A DNA stretch of 64,000 nucleotides from Tabrizicola sp. (lineage in GTDB: Bacteria > Pseudomonadota > Alphaproteobacteria > Rhodobacterales > Rhodobacteraceae): positions 186,001 through 250,000 of the forward strand of contig NZ_JAUXZE010000009.1 in the NCBI RefSeq assembly GCF_030694085.1, read 5' to 3'. Made by a program: the position numbers and the translations under genes. Below the pieces are notes generated by a model, which was given only the letters and a program-made list of their open reading frames with translations, did not search any database and was not told where the DNA came from. How positions within the stretch are numbered: position 1 is the stretch's first letter; each line of letters opens with the position of its first letter. This document shows positions 10,501 through 17,896 of the stretch, one piece after another.

Positions 10501-12135
10501 GCTGTCGATGGGCGGGTTCGTCACCTGGCTGAAGTTCTGGCGGAAGTAGTGCGACAGCGGCCGGTAGACCGACGACAGCACCGCTGGCGGCGTGTCATCG
10601 CCCATCGAGGCGACCATCTCTTTCCCGTCCTCGGCCATCGGGGCCAGAACCTGCTCCAGCTCCTCGATGGTGAACCCCGCCGCGATCTGCCGCTTGCGCA
10701 GGTCGCCGCCGCTGAAGGTCTGCGTCTCGGGGATGTCGCGCAGCAGGCTGTTCAGGTCGACGATCTTGCCCACCCACTCACCATAGGGCTGCGAGGCGGC
10801 CAGCTTGTCCTTCATCTCGGTGTCGTGGAACAGCTTCCCCTCCACCATGTCGACGGCAATCATCTGCCCCGGCCCAAGCGCGCCTTTTTCGCGGATCGTG
10901 CTCTCATCAACCGGCACCATGCCAGCCTCCGACCCCGCGATCAGAAGGCCATCACCCGTCACCACGTAGCGCATCGGCCGCAGACCATTGCGGTCCAAGC
11001 CGCCGCAAACCCAACGCCCATCGGTCATCGCCAAAGCCGCCGGACCATCCCAAGGCTCGATGACCGAGTTGCAATAGGAATACATGTCCGCCCAGGCCTT
11101 GGGCATGTTCACCGTCTGCTTGCTCCAAGCTTCCGGCACCAGCATCGTCTTGGCCATCGGCGCGCTGCGCCCCGACCGCACCAGCACCTCGAACACCGCG
11201 TCCAGAGCGCCCGAGTCCGACGTCCCGCCCGGAATGATCGGCTTGATGTCCTCCGCCGCCTCGCCGAAGTTGTTCGACGCCATGCGGATTTCGTGGGACT
11301 TCATCCAGTTGACGTTGCCCTTCAGCGTGTTGATCTCGCCGTTATGGGCCAGCATGCGGAACGGCTGCGCCAGCCACCACTGCGGGAAGGTGTTCGTCGA
11401 ATAGCGCTGGTGGTAGATCGCAAAGGCGGATTCAAACCGCTCGTCCATCAGGTCGGGGTAGAAGGTCGCGACCTGCTCGGCCAGCATCATCCCCTTGTAG
11501 ATGATCGACCGGCAGGACAGGCTGCACAGATACATCCCCTGGATGCCCGCCGCCGTCGCCGCCTTCTCGATCCGCCGCCGGATGACGTAAAGCTCACGCT
11601 CGAAGTGGTCCTGGTCGATGTCCTTTTCGCAACGGATCAGGATCTGCTCGATCTCGGGCCGCGTCGCGTTGGCCTTGTCGCCCAAGACGCTGACATCCAC
11701 CGGCACATGCCGCCAGCCGTAGATGTAATGCCCCATCCGAAGAACTTCCGTCTCCACGATGGTCCGGCAGCGTTCCTGAGCGCCAAAGTCCGTCCGCGGC
11801 AGGAACACCTGGCCCACGGCGATCAGCTTGCCCACATCCGGCTCATGCCCCGTCCGGCGGACCTGGTCGTAGAAGAACCGCACCGGGATCTGCACATGGA
11901 TGCCCGCCCCGTCGCCGGTCTTGCCGTCGGCATCCACCGCGCCCCGGTGCCAGACTGCCTTCAGCGCGTTGATCCCGTTTTCCACGACCTTCCGGCTTGG
12001 CTTGCCACTGATCGAGACAACCAGCCCAACACCACAGGACGAATGTTCGTCCTCGGTCTTGTAAAGCCCGTTCGCGTCCAGCCAGGCGCGCTTTTCCTCT
12101 TCGGCCTTCACCCAGGCGGCGTCGTAGTTCGTCAT
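7597..12135 (-). CDS. gltB: Glutamate synthase [NADPH] large (alpha) subunit
   Basis: 1512 residues, full length. GltB hydrolyses glutamine and transfers the ammonia to 2-oxoglutarate, making glutamate with electrons delivered by GltD. Domains in order: a 33-residue propeptide; a class II glutamine amidotransferase domain starting at Cys34 (SSCGVGLV), the catalytic nucleophile; a central linker; an FMN and 3Fe-4S synthase domain (GEGGEDPAHF, GAKPGEGGQLPG, ISGHNGGTGASP, and a Cys cluster in MGCIMVRQCQSNTCPVGVC); and the C-terminal beta-helix rich in glycine (GSCGQSLGAF, VVEGCGSNGCEYMTGG). The ATG overlaps the upstream stop as ATGA, showing translational coupling to a gene that is not gltD. Confidence 0.97.
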   Translation of the reverse strand: MTNYDAAWVKAEEEKRAWLDANGLYKTEDEHSSCGVGLVVSISGKPSRKVVENGINALKAVWHRGAVDADGKTGDGAGIHVQIPVRFFYDQVRRTGHEPDVGKLIAVGQVFLPRTDFGAQERCRTIVETEVLRMGHYIYGWRHVPVDVSVLGDKANATRPEIEQILIRCEKDIDQDHFERELYVIRRRIEKAATAAGIQGMYLCSLSCRSIIYKGMMLAEQVATFYPDLMDERFESAFAIYHQRYSTNTFPQWWLAQPFRMLAHNGEINTLKGNVNWMKSHEIRMASNNFGEAAEDIKPIIPGGTSDSGALDAVFEVLVRSGRSAPMAKTMLVPEAWSKQTVNMPKAWADMYSYCNSVIEPWDGPAALAMTDGRWVCGGLDRNGLRPMRYVVTGDGLLIAGSEAGMVPVDESTIREKGALGPGQMIAVDMVEGKLFHDTEMKDKLAASQPYGEWVGKIVDLNSLLRDIPETQTFSGGDLRKRQIAAGFTIEELEQVLAPMAEDGKEMVASMGDDTPPAVLSSVYRPLSHYFRQNFSQVTNPPIDSLREGRVMSLKTRFGNLRNVLDENNSQTEILVLESPFVANREFEVMVQRFGDQVAFIDCTFPVGEGLDDLRQGLERIRGEAEDAVRSGAGQLVLTDEHQGPEKVGMPMILATSAVHSWLTRKGLRTFCSINVRSAECIDPHYFAVLIGSGATTVNPYIAQDSIADRIDRGLLDGSLTDAMRRYRDAIDAGLLKIMSKMGISVISSYRGGLNFEAVGLSRAMVAEYFPGMQSRISGIGLTGVEQKLEEVHKRGWLGGADVLPIGGFYKARRSGEKHAWEAQTMHMLQSACDRASYDIWKQYSAAMRANPPIHLRDLLDIKTLGKPVPIEEVESITSIRKRFVTPGMSLGALSPEAHKTLNVAMNRIGAKSDSGEGGEDPAHFVPEPNGDNPSAKIKQVASGRFGVTAEYLNACEELEIKVAQGAKPGEGGQLPGMKVTALIARLRHSTPGVTLISPPPHHDIYSIEDLAQLIYDLKQINPRAKVTVKLVSSSGVGTIAAGVAKAKADVILISGHNGGTGASPATSIKYAGLPWEMGLTEAHQVLAMNNLRERVTLRTDGGLRTGRDIVMAAMMGAEEYGIGTAALIAMGCIMVRQCQSNTCPVGVCTQNEALRAKFTGSADKVVNLITFYAQEVREILASIGARSMDEIIGRADLLTQVSRGAANLDDLDLNPMLISVDGARAITYDRTKPRNAVPDTLDAEIIKDGHRFFEDGEKMQLSYAVRNTLRTIGTRASSHIVKKFGMRNALQPDHLTVKLTGSCGQSLGAFSVRGLKLEVQGDANDYVGKGLSGGTITVRPLMSSPLKAEENTIIGNTVLYGATDGFLFASGRAGERFAVRNSGASVVVEGCGSNGCEYMTGGVAVILGRIGANFGAGMTGGMAYVYDPDGVAEDFMNLESILTCAVEHPHWEMQLKGLISRHLEETGSRIAERILGNWDSERRNFLQVCPHEMVSRLPYPLSDGVAKVPAE

Positions 12136-12950
12136 GGCATCATCCCTTCCAGGTCGCTGGGAAACGTTGGTTTGCTGTTGGCTATGTCAGCCTGGCTAAG
12201 CAAAAGCTCGCAGTCTTCTATTGGCATGGTCGAGCTGAACTTGGGCTCGCCAGGAAAGATAAAGTCGACGGGGCTGCGGTCTGCCTGAACGTGCTTGCTC
12301 AGGTTTCCGGGGATCGTCGTCTGCTCGGGTCCCGAAAAGACCAAGCGCCAGTCCGACTGGACATACTCCGTCCCGCTGCGTTCCTGAATGACCAGACCGT
12401 CGACCGAGCCGCGGGTCAGGTTGAACGCCACTTCCTCAAGCTCGATGCCGTCGATGGTCACAGCCGAATAGGTCACCGGAACGCGATCCGGCACGGTGAC
12501 TCGGAAACGCAATCCGACAGACATTTCGCCCAGGCCGGCAGGATCAACCATACGATACTCGACGATCGAAGTCCTCTCGGACTGCAAGCTGGACTGACTG
12601 GGCAGTCCAACCGACCCGGCGTCCAGCTGATAATCCGTGCCGCCCCTGGGGTCGATCTGGCGCAGCGGCACCGTTTCGGCATCCGTCAACGTCAAAAGCC
12701 GCAAGCCTTCAACGTCGAAATCCGCGCGCCAGACGTGGCCCTCCGGCTCGGCAGCGCAGCGGTAGTAGTTCGAAATGCGGCATTCGCGGAACTGGACCGT
12801 AAGGAAGGTTTCGCACCCAGCAGGGGCTGCCCAGACCTCCGCCTTTGCAGGGGCTGCGACGGCAAGGCAGGACGCAGCCAAGCCGAAAACTCCCCAAAGG
12901 TCCGGGTGCCGAAACCCTGTCCTGACCATGCATGGCGGGGATGCGGTCAT
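12132..12950 (-). CDS. Exported protein of unknown family, paralogue of the gene at 13383-14078
   Basis: 272 residues. I chose the ATG at 12950 because it overlaps the upstream GFA stop as ATGA; an ATG at 12986 is also open. A hydrophobic signal region precedes APAKAE. The mature start WAAPAGCETFLTVQ...CRISNYYRCAA matches the paralogue's WAAPEGCEAFLTVQ...CRVSHYYRCAA. Both also share the mid-region VTIDGI and the late pattern WRL-F-GP, with FIFPGE or FVFPGE. Three N-terminal cysteines and one near the C-terminus (DCELL) are common to both, suggesting periplasmic disulfides. Function is not recognised. Its stop overlaps the gltB start, so it is cotranslated with glutamate synthase. Confidence 0.75.
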   Translation of the reverse strand: MTASPPCMVRTGFRHPDLWGVFGLAASCLAVAAPAKAEVWAAPAGCETFLTVQFRECRISNYYRCAAEPEGHVWRADFDVEGLRLLTLTDAETVPLRQIDPRGGTDYQLDAGSVGLPSQSSLQSERTSIVEYRMVDPAGLGEMSVGLRFRVTVPDRVPVTYSAVTIDGIELEEVAFNLTRGSVDGLVIQERSGTEYVQSDWRLVFSGPEQTTIPGNLSKHVQADRSPVDFIFPGEPKFSSTMPIEDCELLLSQADIANSKPTFPSDLEGMMP

Positions 12951-13393
12951 TCCGCACCCGCCAGCAGCGGGAATTTCTCCACGCACTGTGCTCGCGTCAA
13001 AACGTTCCGACCGGTCCCTGCGAAAGCATAGCTGTCGGGTTTGTGGTCAATGTAGATCTCGTTGGTCATGGTCAGCCCGTTCGCATCGTCGAACAGGCCC
13101 ACCGGAAGCTCCAGATTGCCCGCATAGGGTACGTCCACCGTCACCCGGAACCACAGGGCCGACCCGCAGTCGGAGCACCAGGCCCGCTCACCCCAGGCCG
13201 AGGACTGGCGCTTGGCGATATGCTCAATGCCAACCCACTCCACGTTCCCCTCGGGCACCGTGATCCCCAGAAGCGCCGAGCCGGTCCACTTCCGGCACAT
13301 CGGACAGTGGCAGACGCCGAAATTCGTCCCCGTCAGCACAGCCTTGAACCGCACAGCACCACACAGACAGCCGCCCTCGCGCTCAAGGCTCAT
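12947..13393 (-). CDS. GFA-family zinc protein (CENP-V/GFA domain)
   Basis: 148-residue protein with the complete GFA zinc-binding pattern: GGCLCGAVRF (Cys9, Cys11), CHCPMCRKWTG (Cys28, Cys30, Cys33) and CSDCGSAL (near residues 73-76). The family is named after Paracoccus glutathione-dependent formaldehyde-activating enzyme, but most members have unknown reactions, so formaldehyde activation should not be assumed. It sits between two paralogous exported-protein genes: an 11-bp overlap upstream and a 4-bp ATGA overlap downstream, inside the gltD-gltB operon. Confidence 0.88.
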   Translation of the reverse strand: MSLEREGGCLCGAVRFKAVLTGTNFGVCHCPMCRKWTGSALLGITVPEGNVEWVGIEHIAKRQSSAWGERAWCSDCGSALWFRVTVDVPYAGNLELPVGLFDDANGLTMTNEIYIDHKPDSYAFAGTGRNVLTRAQCVEKFPLLAGAE

Positions 13394-14078
13394 GACTGAC
13401 CCTCCAGACCGGAAGCTCTGCCGTCAGCGCGTCGCAATCGAACATCGGCTGACCGGAGAGGAACCCCTCCTCGCCCGGAAAGACGAACTGCATGGGCGAG
13501 CCGTCGATCGGCAGCCATTGGCCATCGCCCAGATCCGTCTCGCCCGGCCCGGCAAAGAACAGCCGCCATTCAGGGTGGATGTATTCGTTGCCCCGCGACC
13601 GGCGCAGGGCGTTGCCTGACAGGTCGTATTCGGTGAAATCGACCTCGGTCTGTTTCAGCGCGATGCCGTCGATGGTGACGTTCTGCCCGGTCAGACGGTC
13701 ATAGCCCTCGGCCCGGCTTCCCGCCCCGTCCTCCTTGGACAGGCTGAAGCTCCAGGTATCCATCCCCTCGGCAAGCAGTTCGGACATGCTGGCCGCATCG
13801 GCAGGATTGGGGTCCAGGACCTGCTTTACCGGGTCATAGCTTTCCAGCCATTGCCCTTCGGCGTCGATCTTCGAATAGAAGAACGGCCCCTCCTGATCCA
13901 GGTCCACCCGCCACTGGTCGCCCGGCTGGTCGGCCGCGCAGCGGTAGTAATGCGAGACGCGGCATTGTTTGGACTGCACGGTCAGGAAGGCCTCGCAGCC
14001 CTCGGGCGCCGCCCAGGTGCCGGCCAGCGCGGGGGCGGCCGGGGCGGTCAGGCAGGCAAGGATCAGGAACTTCCGCAT
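13383..14078 (-). CDS. Exported protein of unknown family, paralogue of the gene at 12132-12950
   Basis: 231 residues with a clear signal peptide (about residues 1-19, ALA/GTW). The mature protein starts WAAPEGCEAFLTVQ and contains CRVSHYYRCAADQPGDQWRVD, clearly homologous to the protein two genes downstream. Later shared segments are VTIDGIAL, EYIHPEWRLFFAGPGE, FVFPGEEGF and a late FDC. No catalytic motif is recognised. It lies between gltD and the GFA gene. The function may concern the periplasm and need not be related to glutamate. Confidence 0.75.
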   Translation of the reverse strand: MRKFLILACLTAPAAPALAGTWAAPEGCEAFLTVQSKQCRVSHYYRCAADQPGDQWRVDLDQEGPFFYSKIDAEGQWLESYDPVKQVLDPNPADAASMSELLAEGMDTWSFSLSKEDGAGSRAEGYDRLTGQNVTIDGIALKQTEVDFTEYDLSGNALRRSRGNEYIHPEWRLFFAGPGETDLGDGQWLPIDGSPMQFVFPGEEGFLSGQPMFDCDALTAELPVWRVSHEP

Positions 14079-14183
14079 AGCCGTTTCACCACTGGAGTCA
14101 GGTCACATTTCCTGACGTTTAATATTTCCTGCGCCTGGCGTGCGTATGGACGGATGCCATACGCAATCCATACCTGGACCAGA

Positions 14184-15620
14184 CTACTCCGCCGCCACGG
14201 CCTCGGTCTGGCTGAGGTAGCCCAGGATTGCCTCGGCCGCCTCACGCCCGTCGCGGATTGCCCAGACCACCAAGCTGGCACCGCGGACGATGTCGCCAGC
14301 CGCATAGACGCCCGGCAGGTTGGTCTCATGCGTGCGGAAATCGGCCTTGATCGTGCCCCAGCGGGTCACCTTCAGCTCTGGCACGCCCCAAAGCGTCGGA
14401 AGGTCCTCGGGTTCAAATCCAAGGGCCTGGATCACCAGGTCGGCAGGTTCGACGTAGTCCGCGCCTTCGATGATCTCGGGCGTCTGCCGACCCGTCGCGT
14501 CGGGGGCTCCCAGGCGCATCTTCTGCACCATCACGCCATCGACCTCGGTCCCGCCGGTAAACCCCTTGGGCGCAGAAAGCCACACGAATTCAACGCCTTC
14601 CTCTTCCGCGTTCTGCACTTCGCGCTGCGACCCCGGCATGTTCGCCCGGTCACGCCTGTAAAGACACTTGACCGACAAAGCACCCTGCCGGATCGCCGTC
14701 CGCACGCAGTCCATCGCCGTATCGCCGCCGCCGATCACCACCACGCGCTTGCCGCTGGCGTTCAACTCGCCGCTCTCGTACTCGGGCACGTCGTCGCCAA
14801 AACCCTTCCGGTTCGACACCGTCAGATAGTCCAGCGCCTTCACGATGCCCCGCGCCCCGACGCCCGGGGCCTCGATGTCCCGCGCCTTGTAGACGCCCGT
14901 CGCGATCAGCACCGCATCATGCTGGCCCCGGATCGCGTCAAAGGTGATGTCCTCGCCCACATTGCAGTTCAGGACGAAGTTGACGCCCCCGTCCGCCAGC
15001 TGGGCGTTGCGGCGTTCGACCACGTCCTTCTCCAGTTTGAAGCCGGGGATGCCATAGGTCATCAGCCCGCCCGAACGGTCGTAGCGGTCATAGACCGTGA
15101 CCTGCACACCCTGCCGCCGCAGCATGTCCGCCGCCGCCAGACCCCCCGGCCCCGCACCGATGATGCCAACGGATTCAGTCCGTTCCGCATGGGGACGGAT
15201 CGGCTTGACCCAGCCTTCCTCCCAGGCGGTGTCGGTGATGTATTTCTCGACCGACCCGATGGTCACCGTGCCATGACCCGACTGCTCGATCACGCAGTTG
15301 CCTTCGCAAAGCCGGTCCTGCGGACAGATACGGCCGCAGATCTCGGGGAAGGTGTTGGTGGCCTGGCTGATCTCGTAGGCCTCCTGCAACCGGCCCTCGG
15401 CAGTCAGCTTCAGCCAGTCGGGGATGTTGTTGTGCAGGGGGCAATGCGACTGGCAGTAGGGCACGCCGCACTGGCTGCAGCGGCTGGCCTGTTCGGCGGC
15501 CTTGCGATCCGCGTACTCGCGGTAAATCTCGTGGAAATCCTGCGCGCGCGAGGATGCATCACGTTTCTCGGGCATCTCTTTCCCGACGGTGACGAATTTG
15601 AGCATCTTCTGCGTGGCCAT
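14184..15620 (-). CDS. gltD: Glutamate synthase [NADPH] small (beta) subunit
   Basis: 478-residue FAD- and NADPH-binding electron-transfer subunit of glutamate synthase. The N-terminal iron-sulfur domain carries CSQCGVPYCQSHCPLHN and CGRICPQDRLCEGNC. The FAD Rossmann motif is GIIGAGPGGLAAADMLRRQG near residue 150, and the NADPH motif is VVVIGGGDTAMDC near 290. It is the first gene of the glt operon. Three unrelated small genes intervene before gltB, while the more usual arrangement puts gltB and gltD side by side. Confidence 0.96.
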   Translation of the reverse strand: MATQKMLKFVTVGKEMPEKRDASSRAQDFHEIYREYADRKAAEQASRCSQCGVPYCQSHCPLHNNIPDWLKLTAEGRLQEAYEISQATNTFPEICGRICPQDRLCEGNCVIEQSGHGTVTIGSVEKYITDTAWEEGWVKPIRPHAERTESVGIIGAGPGGLAAADMLRRQGVQVTVYDRYDRSGGLMTYGIPGFKLEKDVVERRNAQLADGGVNFVLNCNVGEDITFDAIRGQHDAVLIATGVYKARDIEAPGVGARGIVKALDYLTVSNRKGFGDDVPEYESGELNASGKRVVVIGGGDTAMDCVRTAIRQGALSVKCLYRRDRANMPGSQREVQNAEEEGVEFVWLSAPKGFTGGTEVDGVMVQKMRLGAPDATGRQTPEIIEGADYVEPADLVIQALGFEPEDLPTLWGVPELKVTRWGTIKADFRTHETNLPGVYAAGDIVRGASLVVWAIRDGREAAEAILGYLSQTEAVAAE

Positions 15621-15782
15621 GACCTAGCGTCCCTTGCGACTTCTTCCGGGACCGACGGGATACAACCGTTCCGTGGACATGAAAAGTCAGCACCGCTTAC
15701 CTATTTATCGGTTTTTCGCAAGATGAGGCAGAAGCTCTGACATTTTTATGGCAAATTAGGTCAGTATGGTTTCCGAACTGAA
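15621..15782. promoter_or_regulatory. Upstream region of the gltD operon
   Basis: 162 bp between the gltD start and the uppP stop. It must hold the glt promoter. It is locally AT-rich (around 15700-15770) compared with its surroundings. No recognisable operator, riboswitch or terminator is seen. Confidence 0.35.
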
Positions 15783-16583
15783 TCAGTAGCCCAGCAAAAG
15801 CGCCGTCAAAGCGACTGATCCAACTATGATTCGCCACCACCCGAACAGTGCATAGCCATGCTTGCCGATGAAGTTCAGCACCCAGCGGACGACAATAGCC
15901 GCGGTAAGAAAGGCGACTGCGAAGCCGACCGCAATGTCCCACATCGCTGCAAAGTCCAGGACATCGCGGTTCTGGTACAGGTCATAGACCACCGCTGCGC
16001 CCATCGTCGGCAGGCTGAGCAGGAACGAGAATTCCGCCGCCGCCCGCTTCTCAACCCCCATCAGAAGGGCCCCGACGATCGTCGCCCCGGACCGCGAGAC
16101 GCCGGGAACAAGCGCCAGGGTCTGACAGAACCCGATGATCAGCGACTTTCCGAACGGCAAGTCAAGCGCGTCATGGTGGACCGGCACAGGCGCGATGCGG
16201 TCGATCACCAGAAGGACAAAGCCGCCCAGGATCAGCACGATGGCGATCAGCATCGGGGACTCGAACAGCACCGACTTCACGAACCCATGCGCCAGCACGC
16301 CGACCACGACGGCTGGCAGAAACGCCAGCAACAGCGATACAATCGAGCGCCGGGCTGCATCCTCATGGCGCGCCCGCAGCAGAAGGCGCAGGATCAGCGT
16401 CGCATAGACCGAAAACAGCGCCAGAATCGCGCCCAGCTGGATCACCACTTCGAACGTGCGCCCCGCAGAGTGAAAACCCAGGAAATGCCCGGCAAGCAGC
16501 AGGTGACCCGTCGAAGACACCGGCAGAAACTCGGTCAGTCCCTCCAGGAGACCCAGGAAGGCAGCGGTCAGCGTGTTGTCCAC
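15783..16583 (-). CDS. uppP: Undecaprenyl-diphosphatase (BacA/UppP)
   Basis: 266-residue integral membrane enzyme that dephosphorylates undecaprenyl diphosphate to recycle the carrier lipid for cell-wall synthesis; it can confer bacitracin resistance. Both family signatures are present: GLTEFLPVSSTGHLLL near residue 15 (conserved Glu) and PGVSRSGATIVGALLMG near residue 160 (catalytic Arg/Ser loop). Seven or eight membrane segments are visible. The start codon is GTG, 3 bp after the stop of the upstream NDUFA9-like gene, so the two form an operon. Confidence 0.95.
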   Translation of the reverse strand: MDNTLTAAFLGLLEGLTEFLPVSSTGHLLLAGHFLGFHSAGRTFEVVIQLGAILALFSVYATLILRLLLRARHEDAARRSIVSLLLAFLPAVVVGVLAHGFVKSVLFESPMLIAIVLILGGFVLLVIDRIAPVPVHHDALDLPFGKSLIIGFCQTLALVPGVSRSGATIVGALLMGVEKRAAAEFSFLLSLPTMGAAVVYDLYQNRDVLDFAAMWDIAVGFAVAFLTAAIVVRWVLNFIGKHGYALFGWWRIIVGSVALTALLLGY

Positions 16584-16586
16584 ACC

Positions 16587-17573
16587 TCAGACTTTCTTGA
16601 GGTTCTTGGCCGAATCCTTGATCGCCGCGTATTGGCCGGACGGGCGATAGCGCCAAAGATACTCGGGCAGGACGGCCTCCATCGCAGTGGGGGTGATCCC
16701 CAGGTCGGCAAACCCGCGCGCGGTGGGCGAGACCACGTTGTCACGGGCCAGGTTGCGCACCTGGTCGCGCGTGATCATCTTGTTCTCGATCAGGCCCAGC
16801 GTCACCGCCTGCAGCATGTCGAACCCGAAACCCATGATACGGGCCACGAAGAACGGCATGTTGACCACGGCGCGACGGCGCTGGATCACCTTTAGCATCC
16901 GGCCCATCAGACCGCGGAAGGTATCAACCTCCGGCCCGCCAAGCTCGTAGACACCCGGAGCCGCCCCGCCGTTCACCGCCGCGACCGCAGCCTGTGCCAC
17001 GTCGTCGACATAGACCGGCTGAAACCGCGTGTTCGCCCCCACGACCGGCAGGATCGGCCCCATGCGGGTCATCGCGGCAAAACGGTTGAAGAACTGATCC
17101 TCGGTCCCGAAGATGATCGACGGGCGCAGGATCACCGCTGTAGGGAACGCCGCCAGAACCGCCGCCTCGCCCTCGCCCTTGGTGCGGGCATAGGCGCTGT
17201 CGGACAGCGCGTCAGCCCCGATCGCCGAGATCTGCACCAGTTGCCCGACGCCCATGTCCGCAGCAATCCGGGCCACCCGGCCCGCACCCTGGGCCTGGAC
17301 CGCGTCGAAGGTGTTGGCGCCGACGCCGTTCAGGACGCCGACGCAGTTCACTACCGCATCCGCGCCCCGGATCACGGCCCGCACGCTGGCATCGTCGCGG
17401 ATGTTGCAGGCCACGGGCTCGACCTGGCCGGGCACGCCGTAGGGCCGTACGAAAAGCGCCTCGTTGGGGCGGCGGACTGCAACACGCACCCGCCAACCCT
17501 CTTTCGCCAGCCGACGGGCAATGTAGCGGCCGACAAAGCCCGACCCGCCGATGATGGTGACCAGCTTGCTCAT
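16587..17573 (-). CDS. NAD(P)-binding protein, complex I NDUFA9-like family
   Basis: 328-residue atypical short-chain dehydrogenase/epimerase. The N-terminal Rossmann motif is TIIGGSGFVGRYIARRLA. NAAD-type segments (VVNCVGVLNG, LRPSIIFGTEDQFFNRFA) and PVYVDDVAQA match the NDUFA9 group of mitochondrial complex I and its alphaproteobacterial homologues. Bacterial members may be accessory to NADH dehydrogenase or act in quinone metabolism; the substrate is unknown. It is cotranscribed with uppP 3 bp downstream. Confidence 0.85.
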   Translation of the reverse strand: MSKLVTIIGGSGFVGRYIARRLAKEGWRVRVAVRRPNEALFVRPYGVPGQVEPVACNIRDDASVRAVIRGADAVVNCVGVLNGVGANTFDAVQAQGAGRVARIAADMGVGQLVQISAIGADALSDSAYARTKGEGEAAVLAAFPTAVILRPSIIFGTEDQFFNRFAAMTRMGPILPVVGANTRFQPVYVDDVAQAAVAAVNGGAAPGVYELGGPEVDTFRGLMGRMLKVIQRRRAVVNMPFFVARIMGFGFDMLQAVTLGLIENKMITRDQVRNLARDNVVSPTARGFADLGITPTAMEAVLPEYLWRYRPSGQYAAIKDSAKNLKKV

Positions 17574-17687
17574 GCGCGCACTCCTTCACGGGCACCTGAA
17601 AGGCACCGGAAACTGGGCCGATCATTAGCCGCGCCGCCCCCGACGGGCAAGGCCAAAGCGGCGGCAAGAAATTTGCGCGAGGGGCCG

Positions 17688-17715
17688 TTGACTCTGTCAA
17701 ACCGGGCCGTTACAT
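17688..17715 (+). promoter_or_regulatory. Sigma-70 type promoter of tRNA-Leu
   Basis: TTGACT at 17688-17693 and TTACAT at 17710-17715, separated by 16 bp. They end 11 bp before the mature tRNA, a sensible place for its promoter. Confidence 0.6.
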
Positions 17716-17726
17716 CGCCCATCAGT

Positions 17727-17811
17727 GCCCAGATGGCGGAATTGGTAGACGCACTGGTTTCAGGTACCAGCGCTGCAAGGCGTGGAGGTTCGAGTCCTCT
17801 TCTGGGCACCA
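17727..17811 (+). tRNA. tRNA-Leu (anticodon CAG)
   Basis: 85-nt class II tRNA with encoded CCA. The acceptor stem GCCCAGA pairs with TCTGGGC. The D arm carries GCG...CGC. The anticodon stem CTGGT/ACCAG holds the loop TTCAGGT, so the anticodon is CAG (Leu, reads CTG). A long variable arm (CGCTGCAAGGCG) is typical of tRNA-Leu. The T arm has TTCGAGT. CTG is the dominant Leu codon in these genes. Confidence 0.95.
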
Positions 17812-17822
17812 TTACATACCAG

Positions 17823-17858
17823 AAAAACCCTGCAATCGGTTCCGATTGCAGGGTTTTT
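17823..17858. terminator. Bidirectional terminator after tRNA-Leu and phnM
   Basis: Perfect 17-bp stem starting AAAAACCCTGCAATCGG with a two-base turn, followed by a T-run. The A-rich 5' side gives a T-run on the other strand, so it can also end phnM transcripts. Confidence 0.9.
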
Positions 17859-17896
17859 GTTTTCCAGGGGCCACCCGCACCAGAAAGCCGGGCCGT

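Noticed and set aside
7399..12288. Plus-strand open frame of more than 1600 codons
   Set aside because: It is antisense to gltB along its whole length, shows no domain, has a composition rich in Arg, His, Gln and Pro typical of high-GC shadow frames, and gltB is certain.
12947..13393. Naming the GFA protein as formaldehyde-activating enzyme
   Set aside because: The zinc pattern is shared by many proteins of unknown reaction. No glutathione or formaldehyde dehydrogenase gene is nearby.
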